Positions 21,836-33,472 are shown, counted from the first letter of the stretch. The stretch: 64,000 nucleotides of DNA from Hermatobates lingyangjiaoensis (GCA_026182355.1 JAPFBL010001928.1:7563904-7627903), one strand, 5' to 3'. Notes: generated by a model from the letters alone, not told the origin. A program made the numbers and translations.

Positions 21836-23155
21836 TTGAGAAATGACTTGAGAGTGAAATAACGACGGCTTGGCTGGAAGAGGAAGGATAATTGTATAGA
21901 TGGTGTTTTGTTGTGTTGGACTCTGTTATTATGGGACCATTTGTGCAGCAGAGGTCGGCTCTCGAGGGATGATGACCCTCCGGTTCACCGGAGTCTCTTA
22001 ACTACGTGTTCTAATTACGCTGGCCCCCATCAGGACAAAACAAAGTCGCCCAGTGGTAATTAAATACGGACTCCTCTAATCAGTCAACAACCCCCATAGT
22101 CTATTATACATCCTCTCTTCACAGTGCAGTATCATTGTTCTTATAGAGAAATCACGTGGAGTCATGAAAGGAATCTGTTAGTAATCAACCCTTCAATCAA
22201 ACCATTACATTTCAACAATCACTAATTCAAACAAAGATTTTTTTTTTCAAAAGCGCACACTCTTTTTGAAACTTAGCACCTTTGGAGTATTTTATAAGGA
22301 GAAAAAGTTTGGCTCATTTTTGATTCGGAACCCATTTAAAGGCCAACGGCTTTTGGGTGTCACCCATCCAAAAGCTAACCATGGCCAAAGTTTCTTAACT
22401 TAAGTTATATAACAGAAACCTGTGTATCAATATGACTATAGTCGAAAATATATAACTAAACTTTTGTTGAAACTTTTAGCTATACTGCTAAAAATTCATT
22501 GTTGCTACAATGAAGTTTAGATTTATATATTTTTGATACTATTACCACAAAATAAAAAAAATACTATGATTTTCGGGAAAATATTATAAATACATGAACA
22601 AAAAGTAGTGTTATTTTTGACAGGTAAGGTTTAGCAGCGTACGAGGTAAGACGGTATATTATATGTTTATTATTAATAAAACTAACCCCAGTGGTAATGA
22701 CGAAGTACATAAAAAATGAGTATGTTGTCAAAATAGAATGATGCCTTCATTTTAATAACAAAATATTAAAAGCAGTTTCTGGTTATCAATTACCTTAAAA
22801 AAATATTAACCTTTCATATTTTAATATTTATAATAATACAATTTTTCTATATTTTTTATCTGGGTTCAAACAGCAAAATGAAGTGTTTCACAGAAGTGTC
22901 ATGCTATTAGAAACTTTTATGAGTAGTACATAAAATTGGAGAATGTCTGTTTTTATTTAATTATTTTGTGAGTTTAGTGTAGAATATAATACATTATTGT
23001 GTTATTTATATTAATTGATAATTCATTGGTGGCTAAAGCATTTAGGATGGTTGTTGTTTAAACATTTAAAAGACTCTTGACCTACTAAAGATAATGTAGG
23101 TTTTTTTTGCAGAGTGCTGAGGGCCTGATAAAGTCAGCCCTCTGATGATGATTAT
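21836..23155. other. Unassigned region
   Basis: 21836-22200 is of mixed composition without a frame longer than background. The rest is AT-rich. A short family G-like phrase (GTACGAGGTAAGACGGTATA) is at about 22639. Confidence 0.3.
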
Positions 23156-23159
23156 TCCC

Positions 23160-23437
23160 TGAGGGAATATTCCATTTCCCATTGATTCCTACATTGTTGA
23201 GTCCTAAATTTTGCCTAAATCAAGTGTATTTTTTGAAAGCAGGAATTTTTAACGAATACGTGACACCATCGTACTGGCTGGGGACCGACGGTTTAATGTC
23301 CTCTCTCGAAAGGGACGACGTGCTCACATTTATGAACCTCCCACGTAAACAAATCGAGGGCCAGGTGGGCATCGAACTTCGGACCTACCAGTTCAGAGGC
23401 GAGTATGTCAACCACTGAGCTATCCTGGCCCTCCCTT
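23160..23437 (-). mobile_element. tRNA-derived SINE, diverged
   Basis: Minus-strand copy: A box TAGCTCAGTGG, damaged B box (GAAGTTCGATGCCC), core ACCGTCGGTCCCCAGCCAG. The 3' side contains TTCCCTGAGGGAATATTCC, a small palindrome unlike tails 1-3. A related phrase follows the SINE fragment at 23773. Confidence 0.75.
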
Positions 23438-23660
23438 ATGTAAGGTGATCATTCTGAACCATCTGAACACACCCGACTAACTCGCAGTTTCCTCCTATCC
23501 TTTATTCCCTTTAGTTGAATCGGTTCTAATAATTCTTAATTTGCCAAGGGACTGAATCCAATTAAAAACCCACTGCAGGAAAACCATCAAATTTCATTTA
23601 AATGTTCATTAAATTTCATTAATAAATGTTCAAATTAATTAGTTTATTAGATGTTTAGAT

Positions 23661-23773
23661 ATTCACCTATCACATGAATAAATCGAGGGTCAGAGTGGGT
23701 ATTGAACCCTGGATCTACATATACAGAGATGAGCCCGTTACTAACTGCTCTTTGCTAACCTGACCCCCTGAGA
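23661..23773 (-). mobile_element. SINE head fragment
   Basis: tRNA-like head plus about 40 bp of core in minus orientation: GGTCAGGTTAGCAAAGAGC, GGGTTCAATACCCAC. Confidence 0.7.
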
Positions 23774-24376
23774 GAATGTTCCTATTTATAAGTCAGTCAG
23801 ATTGTATTGAAAAAAGAATTTTATTTACTTCTTTGTAAATGTAACAATTGGTGTTCCAACAAATCTCATATAAAAACCCAATAAACTTTTGACATTAATT
23901 AGTTTATTAGATGTTTAGACATAAATAGTGATATCTAAGAAATTATTCTAAGAGTACTATTGGCTGTAGGTACATTAATAGAACTTATATCTTAGAATAC
24001 GCAGTATCCCATGACTCAGGAACATGGTTTGATTTTTTATTTTATCGATTAACGTTGTTATTATTTTTCTTCTATCATATTGTCAATATTTATTAGTAGA
24101 TTATCAATCTAGTCTATTATTAATGAAAATAAGAAAAATAAAATAATATTTAATGGTTAATAAATGCATGGATAATACATGCATGCCTTAAATGACTTAA
24201 AAGGAAAACAATATATTGATAATTGTCAGGTGGTCATGTTGACTGTATGTTGTTTACAATGAGCATGATGTCAGCTGCCAATTAAAAGAATTCCAGAATC
24301 CAGTTCAAACTTGAAAAGACTCTATGAAATTCCCGAATGTTTTAATGATAGAATGAGGTGTAAACTCACTTTTCAG

Positions 24377-24436
24377 TCTAACGCTAATATACCTCTTGAA
24401 GCATGGTCTAACGCTAATATACCTCTTGAAGCATGG
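24377..24436 (+). repeat. 30-bp perfect direct duplication
   Basis: Two adjacent identical copies starting TCTAACGCTAATATACCTCT, inside a 68-residue frame (24311-24517). The frame length is preserved, but I recognise no protein family, so coding status is undecided. Confidence 0.8.
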
Positions 24437-24726
24437 ACCATGATAAAAGCGGAACCCACGACTTGGTGTTATTTTAATGAAAGACGGAATTTCATGTTCT
24501 GTAGTATTGGTGAATGAGGCAAATGAGTGGATTAGAATAAACAGCCTGAGAGTATGTATGAGAAGATTGTTGTACATTGGGTATGTGGCTTAGATCTAAG
24601 ATTAAGAAATCCATCAAAAATATTGTAAAAGGCTTTTATAAAAGCTGAAGAACAATAGAATAGATAGAGTTCTGATGACAGGATTGTGTGATGAGATAGG
24701 CAAGGGTAATTGTGCTTGGATTCAAC

Positions 24727-25098
24727 CAAAGGTATAGCGAGGAGGGGGTGGACCACCAGTGGTCCGCCACTGGTGGCATGTGCCAGGGGGCGACATTTTG
24801 AAGGGGGTAAAAAAAGAAAAAAAAACTAAAATAACAAAAAAAATAATGAAAAATTTGAAATGTTATACAAACATTGAGTTTTTAAGGTTTTTAAGGTAAC
24901 TGTTTGTATGTTTTATGTGTGTAATACTGTTTTTAAACGATTTTTTCAACTGATTTTAAATTTTTCAAAACTAATTTCTTGAAGAGGTTGAGAGTTTATT
25001 ATATTTGTTTGCGTAGCCAGTAATCTAATTTAACCATTTTTTTAATGATTTGATTTATATGTTTCTGTTTTGAAAAATCTTTGATTTCCTTTGATTAT

Positions 25099-25163
<65 letters not shown>

Positions 25164-25381
25164 CGAGTACTGTAATAAAATGAAAGTCCGATACTAATAG
25201 CAGCAGTCTATAATTAGATCCTTGTCTGTAATTCCGTGAAAATAAATTAAAGAGTAATTTCAAGAGTTTCTGGAATTTTGAAGGTTTACGGATTACGAAT
25301 GGCTAGTTGGGGGGGGGGGGGGGGGGGGGTGTTCAAATGTTGCGACCACCCCGGGTGGCAAGAATACTTGCTACGACACTG
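24727..25381. mobile_element. hAT-type MITE (family 2), copy 2
   Basis: Ends CAAAGGTATAGCGAGG and ACTTGCTACGACACTG are near complements and match family 2. The flanking octamers agree at only 5 of 8. Internally it shares GCATGTGCCAGGGGGCGACA and a poly-G run with the other copies. A (TA)n tract of about 56 bp (25102-25157) has expanded inside. Confidence 0.75.
25311..25330 (+). repeat. Poly-G tract within MITE
   Basis: About 20 consecutive G. The MITE copies at 18792 (short C-rich run) and 59883 (14 G) have a G/C run at the same place, so it is an inherited hypervariable site. Confidence 0.85.
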
Positions 25382-26925
25382 AATACTACCAATAGAGGGT
25401 TGCTTTTCAAGAGATACCCGGAGGGTATGTCTTGAGCAGGACGATTCTCTGCATGTGTTGTAAACGCACATCAGTAAACGAGATTTCATATAGAAAAGTA
25501 AATAAAGAAGAATAACAGAAATGGTACTGGCTTTCCCATAAAATACAGTAACTAACTATATCATTCAAACATTGAACTTTATCCTATTGAAGAGAGATAC
25601 CCATTCGATTTACTTTAGAAATATATATAAAAACATCCATGAAAATAAGCGGAAATGGAGTTTAAATTAATTTTAAAAAAAAATATAGCATTAATTAATA
25701 TTACAACAAAAATAATAATTATAGAATTATATACAAATATTAAAAGCTATTACTATATTTTGCAATAAGAAATCAGTAAATAAAGTTTTAGACATGTCAA
25801 GAAAAGTTGAAATGAAAATTTTTTCTTAACCGCCGCAAACACATTTACTCTTCCTGAAAGTTTAACCCAGTTTGTTTTTCTCTTCTTTGATTTATTTTAT
25901 CTCGTGTTTTCAAGATGGATAATTTTCAAAACCACAGGTAAATAATTTTTTATATACTATTTATTTCGTTATATAGTATAACATGTTTATATTGGATTAA
26001 AAGATGGTATGGACTAAAAATTTGTTTTTTTAATAACACAAATTACAATGCGTATTATTATTAATAATAAATTACTAATATTATTATACAGAATGCCAGT
26101 AAATTACTAAAGAGTACTCAGATGCCTTTTCTGGCAAACATGTATTCATTATTTTCCTCCTTATTTATTGTTTTTGTCTGTAGTGTGTTTAAGCTAATTT
26201 TTTAATGGAATAACAAAATATTCGAATTCTCAAACATTGGCATTTCGAAAAAGAATTTGATTTCTTCATGGAGCGCTAAAATCCTTTCCAAAGATTCTAA
26301 TTTTAACATTACTGCTGGATAAGCAATGAACAATATAATTATAGAGAGTTTTGTAGAGATCTCCTTTAAACTTTCTACATATGTAAGTTATATATGTATA
26401 TGTAAGTTATATATACATATATATGAAAGTATATGTAAATAGTTAAGACTGTTAGTTGTGACAGACCGTGCTGACATCAGAGAGGATTGTCCTGGTGAAA
26501 TAAAAAGCATCATCCATAAAAATAAATACAAAAATTAACAAGAGATTAAAAGCTTTTAGCTTTTTAAAAGCAATTAAAAGATTTAAAAGGTAAAGAATTG
26601 TATGTGTGACTTTTTATTCTTCTTAATTAAGCAAAGTGCCATTGAAAATATCCAATTTCAAGTGGAATTTTACTTAATTTTTCTCTTTTTAAATGATATT
26701 TTTATTAATTTCTGTGTATGAATATTCTTTTATCTAAACGTCAGTAAGTAATTCAGAAATGGTGCTAAGGTATGTCGATTGAAATAACTAGTCCTTTACA
26801 GAGTTTAAGAGTCAGTTATTTTGCTCGAAAATCTTAGTTCCGTTTCTGAAATTTTAATTCTTGTTTAAACATTTAAGTATTATATATATATGTATATTTG
26901 TAAAAGTTGGGAGTAGTCCATCTTC
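25382..26925. other. AT-rich spacer
   Basis: No gene recognised. 26385-26425 has short ATATATGTATA inverted repeats. Confidence 0.4.
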
Positions 26926-26929
26926 AATG

Positions 26930-27039
26930 CATGCTTTTAAAAACTGGATGTCTGTTTCCAGTTGGTTCAATTTCGTCTTATATTTTTCCAAATTACGAAA
27001 TTGAACCAAGTGGAAACAGACATCCAGTTTTTAAAATCA

Positions 27040-27045
<6 letters not shown>
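26930..27045. mobile_element. Fold-back (family N)
   Basis: Arms of about 48 bp (AAACTGGATGTCTGTTTCCA, GGTTCAATTTCGT and complement) with a 12-bp spacer, bordering a long (TA)n tract at 27042-27086. No CTGANGA core seen. One 82-residue frame runs through it. Confidence 0.75.
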
Positions 27046-27086
<41 letters not shown>

Positions 27087-27090
<4 letters not shown>

Positions 27091-27330
27091 TCAAAAACGA
27101 AGAAAAGCAACACATAGAGAAAGAGACACACTTACAAACTCAAATTTTCGGATGATCCGTCTTCAGGAGAAAAGAGAATGGGTCCTGGGTTGCCGGGACG
27201 GTTTCCTGCCTTTGTGTTTCCGGCGTGTATGTGTCTCTTTCTCTGTGTGTTGCTTGCTTTTCTTCGTTTTTCGTTTTTCTTCGTTGCTGATTTGCGTCCA
27301 GTTTGGTCTTTTTTTCGATTTTTGAGTGAA
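27087..27330. mobile_element. Family B fold-back
   Basis: Left arm 27087-27180 (minus strand ribozyme-like core). The right arm (27215-27330) resumes past the core at GCGTGTATGTGTCTCTTTCT and continues to TTTGGTCTTTTTTTCG, giving the family's outer end. Bordered by (TA)n on both sides. Confidence 0.8.
27139..27169 (-). ncRNA. Hammerhead-like motif (family B)
   Basis: Same bases as 20367-20397: CTC, CTGAAGA, extra C, GGAT/ATCC, GAA, AATT, T, GAG. Confidence 0.55.
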
Positions 27331-27351
27331 TATATATATATATATATATAT

Positions 27352-27545
27352 TGTAAACAGGAAAACTATCCAAAAGGAAAACAATCTTTTCACAGTAAAC
27401 AACAGACACAGAACAAGAAAACGACTGACAAGAAAACCTACTGACTCTAACTTTCGGTTGAAGCGTTATCAGGAGAGTTGAGATAGGGGCACCCAGCTCA
27501 CTTGCGAAGCGACGGTTCCCAACGTGGTTTACTGTGAAACGTGTA
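27352..27545 (-). mobile_element. Family C fold-back, damaged
   Basis: Related to 48128 and 51028. Minus strand: TCTC, CTGATAA (G8 changed to A), CGCTTCAACC, GAA, AGTT, A, GAG. The G8 change would inactivate a hammerhead. The outer end pairs TTCACAGTAAAC with GTTTACTGTGAA. Confidence 0.65.
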
Positions 27546-27561
27546 TATATATATATATAAC

Positions 27562-27690
27562 AAGATTTCACATAAACACGTGAAATAACAATCAATGATC
27601 AATCCACAATATGAAATGGGGAAAAAAAAAACTACGATCTTTCAAACGTAACTAGCCGTCTTCGTCAGAGTCAAAAACCAACTGTTTATA
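27562..27690 (-). mobile_element. Family A single arm (A3)
   Basis: Complete minus-strand arm from AGTCAAAAACCAACT outward to AAAGATTTCACATAAACA. Several substitutions in helix II. No opposing arm. Confidence 0.75.
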
Positions 27691-27699
27691 TATAAAACA

Positions 27700-28500
27700 T
27701 TTGTTAAAATAACAAAAAAAACAATACAATATAGAAGGTCAAGATATAACTTACTTCAATTATAGCAAAGAAGTTACTTTGTTTCAAACGAGAAATAGAA
27801 AACCAAATGCTGAAAAGATCATCTGAGTCAAGTACAGGAATGAAGGAGGGAATCACGAAAAAGTGAGAGTGAGAAATGGTGGATAGAGAAATGCTAGGAA
27901 AAAAATCTGCAAATAAAATCATAAAAATCCAAAAATATTAAATTATTTATGGATGTATCAACTTTATTTCATCTTCCAACTGAATGATGAAAACTATTAG
28001 CATCTTAATTTGAGCAATAGTAATCAGTACTAAGAAGTTTTAATATTTATTATGGTTATAATATCACGCTTTTATGATAATTTAGATTATAAAACTGAAA
28101 TTGTTTTCTTCTAAGCAAAAGTTTTAGAAACTTAAACGTGAACATTTGGCAATGGTTTTTGCGGGCATGAATAATGCATGTCATTTGCTTGAAAACCTTG
28201 TATGCAGTGTTTATGATTTTGCCGTTTTGTTTGATAATGAGCTCTCATCCTGAATTAACCAAGCCCTTTAACTGCTAGAGCAATAATCATTATGGAAGGC
28301 AAGTAATAAATGTCTCAACATAGAAATGTTTTCACTTTAAATAACAACCCTCTAATACCTATTTCTTCGTAGCATTTGATCTTTCAAAAATATTTATTTT
28401 TTATTCAGCTTTATCCATTTTTTAAAATGTTGATTTTATATTACTTTAATGAATTATTTATATGAAATTAAAAAAACTATTTTTTATGAGTAATTATGTT
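27700..28500. other. AT-rich spacer
   Basis: No gene or recurring unit recognised. Confidence 0.35.
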
Positions 28501-28504
28501 ATCT

Positions 28505-28690
28505 GAAACAAACAAAATTATGTTTCGGTTTTTCTTTAAAACCTTTTTTCATAGGCCTACAAAACAGAGGAAATATTAGAAATAATTCAATCATTCAAAA
28601 ATCAAACTTACATAAAAAGTGCAATTAGTTACAAATAACAAATTACAATAGAAATTTTGACAATAGGTTAGTGAGAGAACTTACAGAATT
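28505..28690 (-). mobile_element. Family K arm, PLE-terminal type
   Basis: Minus strand: AAGTTCTCTCACTAACCTAT, TTTTGTAGGCCTATGAAAAA, GGTTTT/AAAACC-type hairpin, CGAAACAT. Matches 33282-33470 and, more loosely, 37300-37525, 61099-61205 and 63040-63300. The core reads CTATGA where CTGATGA is expected (G5 deleted). Confidence 0.65.
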
Positions 28691-28753
28691 ATAAAATTTT
28701 GATACAGAAAAACAAAGTATTACATTAGAATAATTTTACCAAGAAATAATCGA

Positions 28754-28845
28754 CACACACACACACACATACACACATTATACATACACATACACATTAT
28801 ACATTATATAGACAATGTGTGTGTATAATCGACAGTCTGTCGATT
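28754..28845. repeat. (CA)n and interrupted (GT)n microsatellite
   Basis: ACACACAC run, then ATACACATACACATTATA motifs and GTGTGTGT, able to fold on itself. Confidence 0.8.
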
Positions 28846-29063
28846 TTAACAACAACTGTCAAGTTTGATTGAACACGTGACACTGAACTGAAAAAAAAAA
28901 GATTCAAGGCAAACAAATTTCACCAGACAACCAGTCTATGACAATATTTATGTATTACATAATAATAAGATTTTACAATTAGGACGTGAAATCAAAATTA
29001 ACGTCTAAACGACTGTTAAAAATCAGAAGAATGTTAAATTGTTTTGATTGAATGATGTTGGTC

Positions 29064-29492
29064 CAGGGGAGGGGAACCTTTCCTGGAGTAAAGGCCATTT
29101 TACCACCGTCTACTTTCCCTAAAGGCCACCAAGAATGGATAGCAAATTCTTAAATATGTAATAGTTATATTGTAAAATCCTTGAATCTATTATTCTATTA
29201 CTCAAAAAGTGCATTTACAACTGTTTTACACCTTTCGATTCACCTGTGTCCTCACAGCCTTTGTTTGTTACCTTTTTTTAACTGAGGAAAATGTTTTCTA
29301 AAAGCTTAGACTTTTCATGTAATGGTTGTAAATAAATAGTCTTCTTTCTGAATGCCAGAATATTTTGTCTTTATTACCAGAATTTTAATTCTTTATATTT
29401 TGAAAGATTTTTTTTCAAAAAACCGCAGAAGGTCGCATTTCATGGTTCAGAAGACCACAAGAGGCCTTAAGGCCGCAGGTTCCCCACGCCTG
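29064..29492. mobile_element. hAT-type MITE (family 3)
   Basis: Ends CAGGGGAGGGGAACCT and AGGTTCCCCACGCCTG are near-perfect complements. The flanking octamers TGTTGGTC (29056-29063) and TGTTCGTC (29493-29500) agree at 7 of 8. Subterminal AAGGCCATTTT and GAGGCCTTAAGGCCGC are also complementary in part. 429 bp, no transposase frame. Confidence 0.9.
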
Positions 29493-29694
29493 TGTTCGTC
29501 ATTTTCCTGATTGTTTACTTTAGTTTAAACAGTTTTATGTATATATATGAACGCCCCATATTTACGTTGTGTCTTTTTTTTTACATAATTCCTCCAGTTT
29601 TGGAAATTCCTTCCTCTTCTCTTAGTACTACTAAGAAAAACTATAAATATATATAAAAATAATAAAAACTATATATAGGCTTAATGAAGTACTA

Positions 29695-30572
29695 CATACA
29701 GGTCGAACATTGGCCTTTTGTGATACATAACACACAATGAGTGTTTTACATTGAGAGTCCGGAATTGTGCCTAACTCAAGTGAATCTAGAGTAGGGTTCT
29801 TTTACAAGTACCTGACATCTTACAGGCTCGATACCGACGGTTTAACGTCCTTCTCCGAGGGATGACGAGCTCAGATTTATTCACCTCCCAACTTGAATAA
29901 GTCGAGGGCTGGGTGGGTATCGAACCCCTCAGCGATATGGGAGCGCTAAATAATACCAAAACAGGTATCGAACCCCTCAGCGATATGACTGAATAAGCTG
30001 GGAGTGCTAAATAATACCAAAACAGGTATTGAACCCCTCAGCGATATAGCTGAATAAGCTGGGAGCGCTAAATAATACCAAAACAGGTATCGAACGCCTC
30101 AGCAATATAGCTGAATATGCTGGGAGCGCTTAATAATACCAAATCAGGTATCGAACCCCTCAGCGATATGGCTGAATAAGCTGGTAGCGCTAAATAATAC
30201 CAAAACAGGTATCGAACCCCTCAGCGATATGACTGAATAAGCTGGGAGTGCTAAATAATACCAAAACAGGTATTGAACCCCTCAGCGATATAGCTGAATA
30301 AGCTGGGAGCGCTAAATAATACCAAAACAGGTATCGAACCCCTCAGCAATATAGCTGAATATGCTGGGAGCGCTAAATAATACCAAAACAGGTATCGAAC
30401 GCCTCAGCAATATAGCTGAATATGCTGGGAGCGCTTAATAATACCAAATCAGGTATCGAACCCCTCAGCGATATGGCTGAATAAGCTGCGAGCGCTAAAT
30501 AATACCAAAACAGGTATCGAATCCCGGACTTTCCAGTTCAAAGGAGAGCACGTTAACCACTGAGATACAACT
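29695..30572 (-). mobile_element. tRNA-derived SINE (tail type 1) split by minisatellite
   Basis: Minus-strand SINE: tail and core at 29695-29935, tRNA-like head with A box region at 30520-30572. Between them lies a 61-bp minisatellite that starts at the SINE's own B box. The core includes ACCGTCGGTATCGAGCCTG. The array has pushed the head about 550 bp away from the core. Confidence 0.85.
29962..30510 (-). repeat. 61-bp minisatellite, 9 units, each with a B box
   Basis: Unit starts fall exactly every 61 bp from 29962 to 30450 (next unit start 30511). Each unit has, on the minus strand, GGGGTTCGATACCTG or a one-base variant, matching the polymerase III B box GGTTCRANNCC. Variant units recur in order (types at 29962, 30023, 30084, 30145 reappear at 30206, 30267, 30389, 30450, with one extra unit at 30328). 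A block of four units was therefore duplicated: a higher-order repeat. Confidence 0.9.
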
Positions 30573-30574
30573 AA

Positions 30575-31374
30575 AGTAGAATTCAGTATTTTTATTTATT
30601 GAATTATTGGTAAAACAATAATCAAAGGTCGATAGTAATATGAAATTATTAATTTAAAATATTAATTCAATACATATTTGTATGATTATAAATATTAGGC
30701 ATTTCTTATACTAAGTTTGGTTGTATTTATTAGAAATTTGACAGAAGTAGGAAACAATTGTGTGCCAGTTTTATAAAATGAAGTTACAACGGCTCCCACG
30801 CTGTTGATTCACACGTTCCCAAGTCTACTAATTTTCAGGGCATCCAAATTGTGAAATATAGCCAACTCACTATTCACTCCGATTCTTCATTACTTTAGAA
30901 ACAAAGTTTTTTTTTTATTGATGAAACTACAACATTGTGTTCGCTAAATGATTTATTCATAACTGAAAGAATTATGAATAGCGTGAGAAAACTAAACTAG
31001 AACCGGCTGTTAGTACTGTCTGAATCATCAAAACCCTATTGAGTTCACACAATATTGAAGCTTTGAAATATTATCGCAGATAGAGTAAGGCTTGATGATT
31101 TTCATGAGAACTAAAAAAGCTACTTTACTGTAATAATTACCTAATAGAACGGAGTCAGAATAAATATTTCTTCGCAATATCTGTTTGATGTGTACAGGAT
31201 TGTAAATTTAGAAATCAAGTATTTAACTAAATGTTTACTTTTTTTACATTTATTAATTATATTTTTATTAATAATTTATTCAATTTACAGTTGATTTAAT
31301 AGTTTAATTCCTTATACAAATATTAGTAAAACTCGACGAATTAATTATTTTGTTATAAATATAACCTATATATA
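30575..31374. other. AT-rich spacer
   Basis: No gene or recurring unit recognised. Confidence 0.35.
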
Positions 31375-31375
31375 T

Positions 31376-31852
31376 ACGGTCGGTGGGTGGTCGGTCGGTG
31401 GACACTTCCACGTCTCCGCTCCAGTGTTCCTTTTCCTTTTCCTACCTTTCCTGAGGACGACATGATAGCCGAAATGATCGATAATAGTAAGTGTTAGTCT
31501 CTTTTTTTTGTTTTCTAGTGACAACTTTAATTATATATATATAGTTTCGGTCGGTGGACACTTTCACGCCTCCGCTCCTGTGTTCCTTTTCCTTTTCCTA
31601 CCTTTCCTGAGGACGACATGATAGCCGAAATGATCGATAATAGTAAGTGTTAGTCTCTTTTTTTTGTTTTCTAGTGACAACTTTAATTATATATATATAG
31701 TTTCGGTCGGTGGACACTTTCACGCCTCCGCTCCTGTGTTCCTTTTCCTTTTCCTACCTTTCCTGAGGACGGCGTGATAGCCGAAATGATCGATAATAGT
31801 AAGTGTTAGTCTCTTTTTTGTTTTCTTATGATAATTTTAAATATATATATAT
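31376..31852 (+). repeat. Direct trimer of 156-bp hammerhead-like unit (family H)
   Basis: Three head-to-tail units with CTGAGGA at 31451, 31607 and 31763, an exact 156-bp period. Each unit contains GGTCGGTGGACACTT, CGCTCC, TTTTCCTTTTCCTACC, the ribozyme-like core, GATCGATAATAGTAAGTG, then TTTAATTATATATATA. The (TA) run is part of the unit. The first unit differs slightly at its start. Partial relatives lie at 39507-39550 and 46840-46945. Confidence 0.9.
31448..31482 (+). ncRNA. Hammerhead-like motif, family H unit 1
   Basis: CTGAGGA (31451-31457), extra C, GAC-ATGATA-GCC, GAA, then ATGAT with A15/U16 able to pair over UGA, C at position 17, GATAATAG. In units 1 and 2 helix II is weak; unit 3 has GGC opposite GCC. 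Identical layout at 31607 and 31763. Confidence 0.45.
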
Positions 31853-31854
31853 AA

Positions 31855-31975
31855 CAGTTCAAAATTGAGGATTGGTAGCACACAAAGTAAAGAAACACAC
31901 TTACAACCTCAGATTTTTGGGCAATCCGTCTTCAGGAGAAAAGAGAAAGGGAGACCAAGCACGTTGTAGATAATA
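31855..31975 (-). mobile_element. Family B single arm
   Basis: Minus strand CTCTTTTCTC, CTGAAGA, extra C, GGATTGCCC, AAA (G12 lost), AATC. It directly follows the family H trimer, separated only by a short TA run. Confidence 0.7.
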
Positions 31976-32002
31976 TTAAATGAACCATCACATAACCTGT
32001 AG

Positions 32003-32210
32003 GGAGTTTCAGTGCGCTTTTGAGCAGTTTCAGAACGTTTTTGGACAGTTTTAGTACGCTTTTGGACAGTTTTAGTACGACATTGGACAGGTTTAATACG
32101 CTTTTGGAGAGTTTTAATAAGCTTTTGGAGAGGTTTAGTTCGATTTTGAACTGTTTTAGTATGCTTTTGTCAGTTTTAGTACGCTTTTTGACAGTTTCAG
32201 TACATGAACT
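32003..32210. repeat. 21-bp minisatellite, about 10 units
   Basis: Unit close to CAGTTTTAGTACGCTTTTGG plus A. Because 21 is divisible by 3, frames stay open on both strands and give seven-residue periodic peptides. This is a by-product of the period and not evidence of a gene. Confidence 0.85.
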
Positions 32211-32269
32211 TTCATACGCGCACCCACCAACTCGTCCAGACGTCATCTACAATTTCAATAAATCCTGAT

Positions 32270-32740
32270 TGATTTATCATTGAAAGACTAATCTATACCA
32301 GCAAAGTTTGGTACAACAGCCAATATAAAAGACTTACCAATCCAAAGTAGTCCCTTTAATTAGTGGTATAATCTCTTTCAACTTGTTTAATCATTTAGCA
32401 ACAAAACCATTATTCGGTATTGATCTCTGTCTGATAGCAATTAAAATAATTAATACGATTAACACTTTGGACGTATCTGTCACCAGCGCTGAAACTCTAT
32501 TGTTACAATCATTCCAATGGTCAAATATCCAATAGAATCATTTCATTAAGATCAAATTTATTAGATCAAAATAAATATCATGATGAATTGACACAAAACA
32601 AGTGTCTCTTGTGTAAATCAACTCTATGAAAGCACATAGAATTTTGTCTGAGTCTAAAGATTTCTCAAAATATTATAAATACATATGCAAACATTAAATT
32701 CATGCATATTATTATTACCACTGAGGTTAGTATGATTTAT
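32270..32740. other. AT-rich spacer
   Basis: No feature recognised. Confidence 0.35.
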
Positions 32741-32745
32741 ATTAT

Positions 32746-32945
32746 TAATATGGCAAACCGTCATACCTTGTACGATGATGTTGGAGTCGTTGGAGCGCTT
32801 TCGGACGTTGTTTATCTTCAATCGCAACTAACTTACTCCGTACTAAGTTAGAGTAGGTTAGTTGCGATTGAAGATTGACAACGTCCAAAAGCGCTCCAAC
32901 AACTCCAAGATCATCGTACAAGGTATGACGGTTTGCCATATTAGT
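32746..32945. mobile_element. Fold-back (family G)
   Basis: Near-perfect arms (ATATGGCAAACCGTCATACC and complement; CTTCAATCGCAACTAACTTA and complement). The left arm's minus strand has TTGAAGA, T, AAACAACGTCC, GAA, AGCGCT (a palindromic hexamer), C, CAAC: hammerhead-like with a mutated C3. The right arm has decayed GAA to AAA. Family G also occurs at 34258-34447 and 34470-34565. Confidence 0.8.
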
Positions 32946-33084
32946 AATATAAAACATTAAATTATTAGATTTCAGTAACAAATAAACTAAATTAATCTGA
33001 ACTTCTGGGCTACTCTGAACCTCTAAATACGATGTGTTATTATGTAATACAATTATAAGAAAGCCAATCACAACAAAAATAAAG

Positions 33085-33168
33085 ATTATAACAACTTCAG
33101 TTCTCTATCACCATGGAAAATGGGTAAACAAACAAGCAAATAATCAAACTCACGAACTTTATGTAAAT
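33085..33168 (-). repeat. Dispersed repeat Q, copy 1
   Basis: Reverse complement (TAAAGTTCGTGAGTTTGATT, CCCATTTTCCATGGTGATAG) matches 36058-36130. Confidence 0.6.
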
Positions 33169-33184
33169 AAATATTGATAAAAGT

Positions 33185-33472
33185 ATCGACCGTGGAATAG
33201 AAAGAAAACTAAAGTTTATCAGGATCGGTCAGTTCTTCGGGTTCAAATTAAACTCTCATTGCCAACGTTTACAGATGTATACCATAAGTTCTCTCACTAA
33301 CCTATCATCAAAATTTTATTGTAATTTCTTATTTGTTACTAATTGCGCTTTTTATGTATGTTTGATTTTTGAATTATTGAAAAAAAAGATTTTAAATAAA
33401 AACCGAAACGTTGGTAATGAGAGTTTAATTTGAATCTGAAAAACTGACTGAGTCCTGATAAACGTTGGTTTT

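Noticed and set aside
24311..24517. Host exon with a 10-residue internal duplication
   Set aside because: The frame looks more protein-like than most, but no splice context or known domain could be established.
25042..25263. Frames containing long Tyr-Ile runs (here and at about ten other sites)
   Set aside because: Translations of (TA)n tracts joined to fold-back arms.
31376..31852. LTRs of a retrovirus-like element
   Set aside because: Direct repeats are adjacent in a trimer with no internal region, primer-binding site or gag/pol sequence.
32003..32246. Heptad-repeat coiled-coil protein on either strand
   Set aside because: The 21-bp period keeps all frames open and produces periodic peptides on both strands; no start context or flanking coding sequence.
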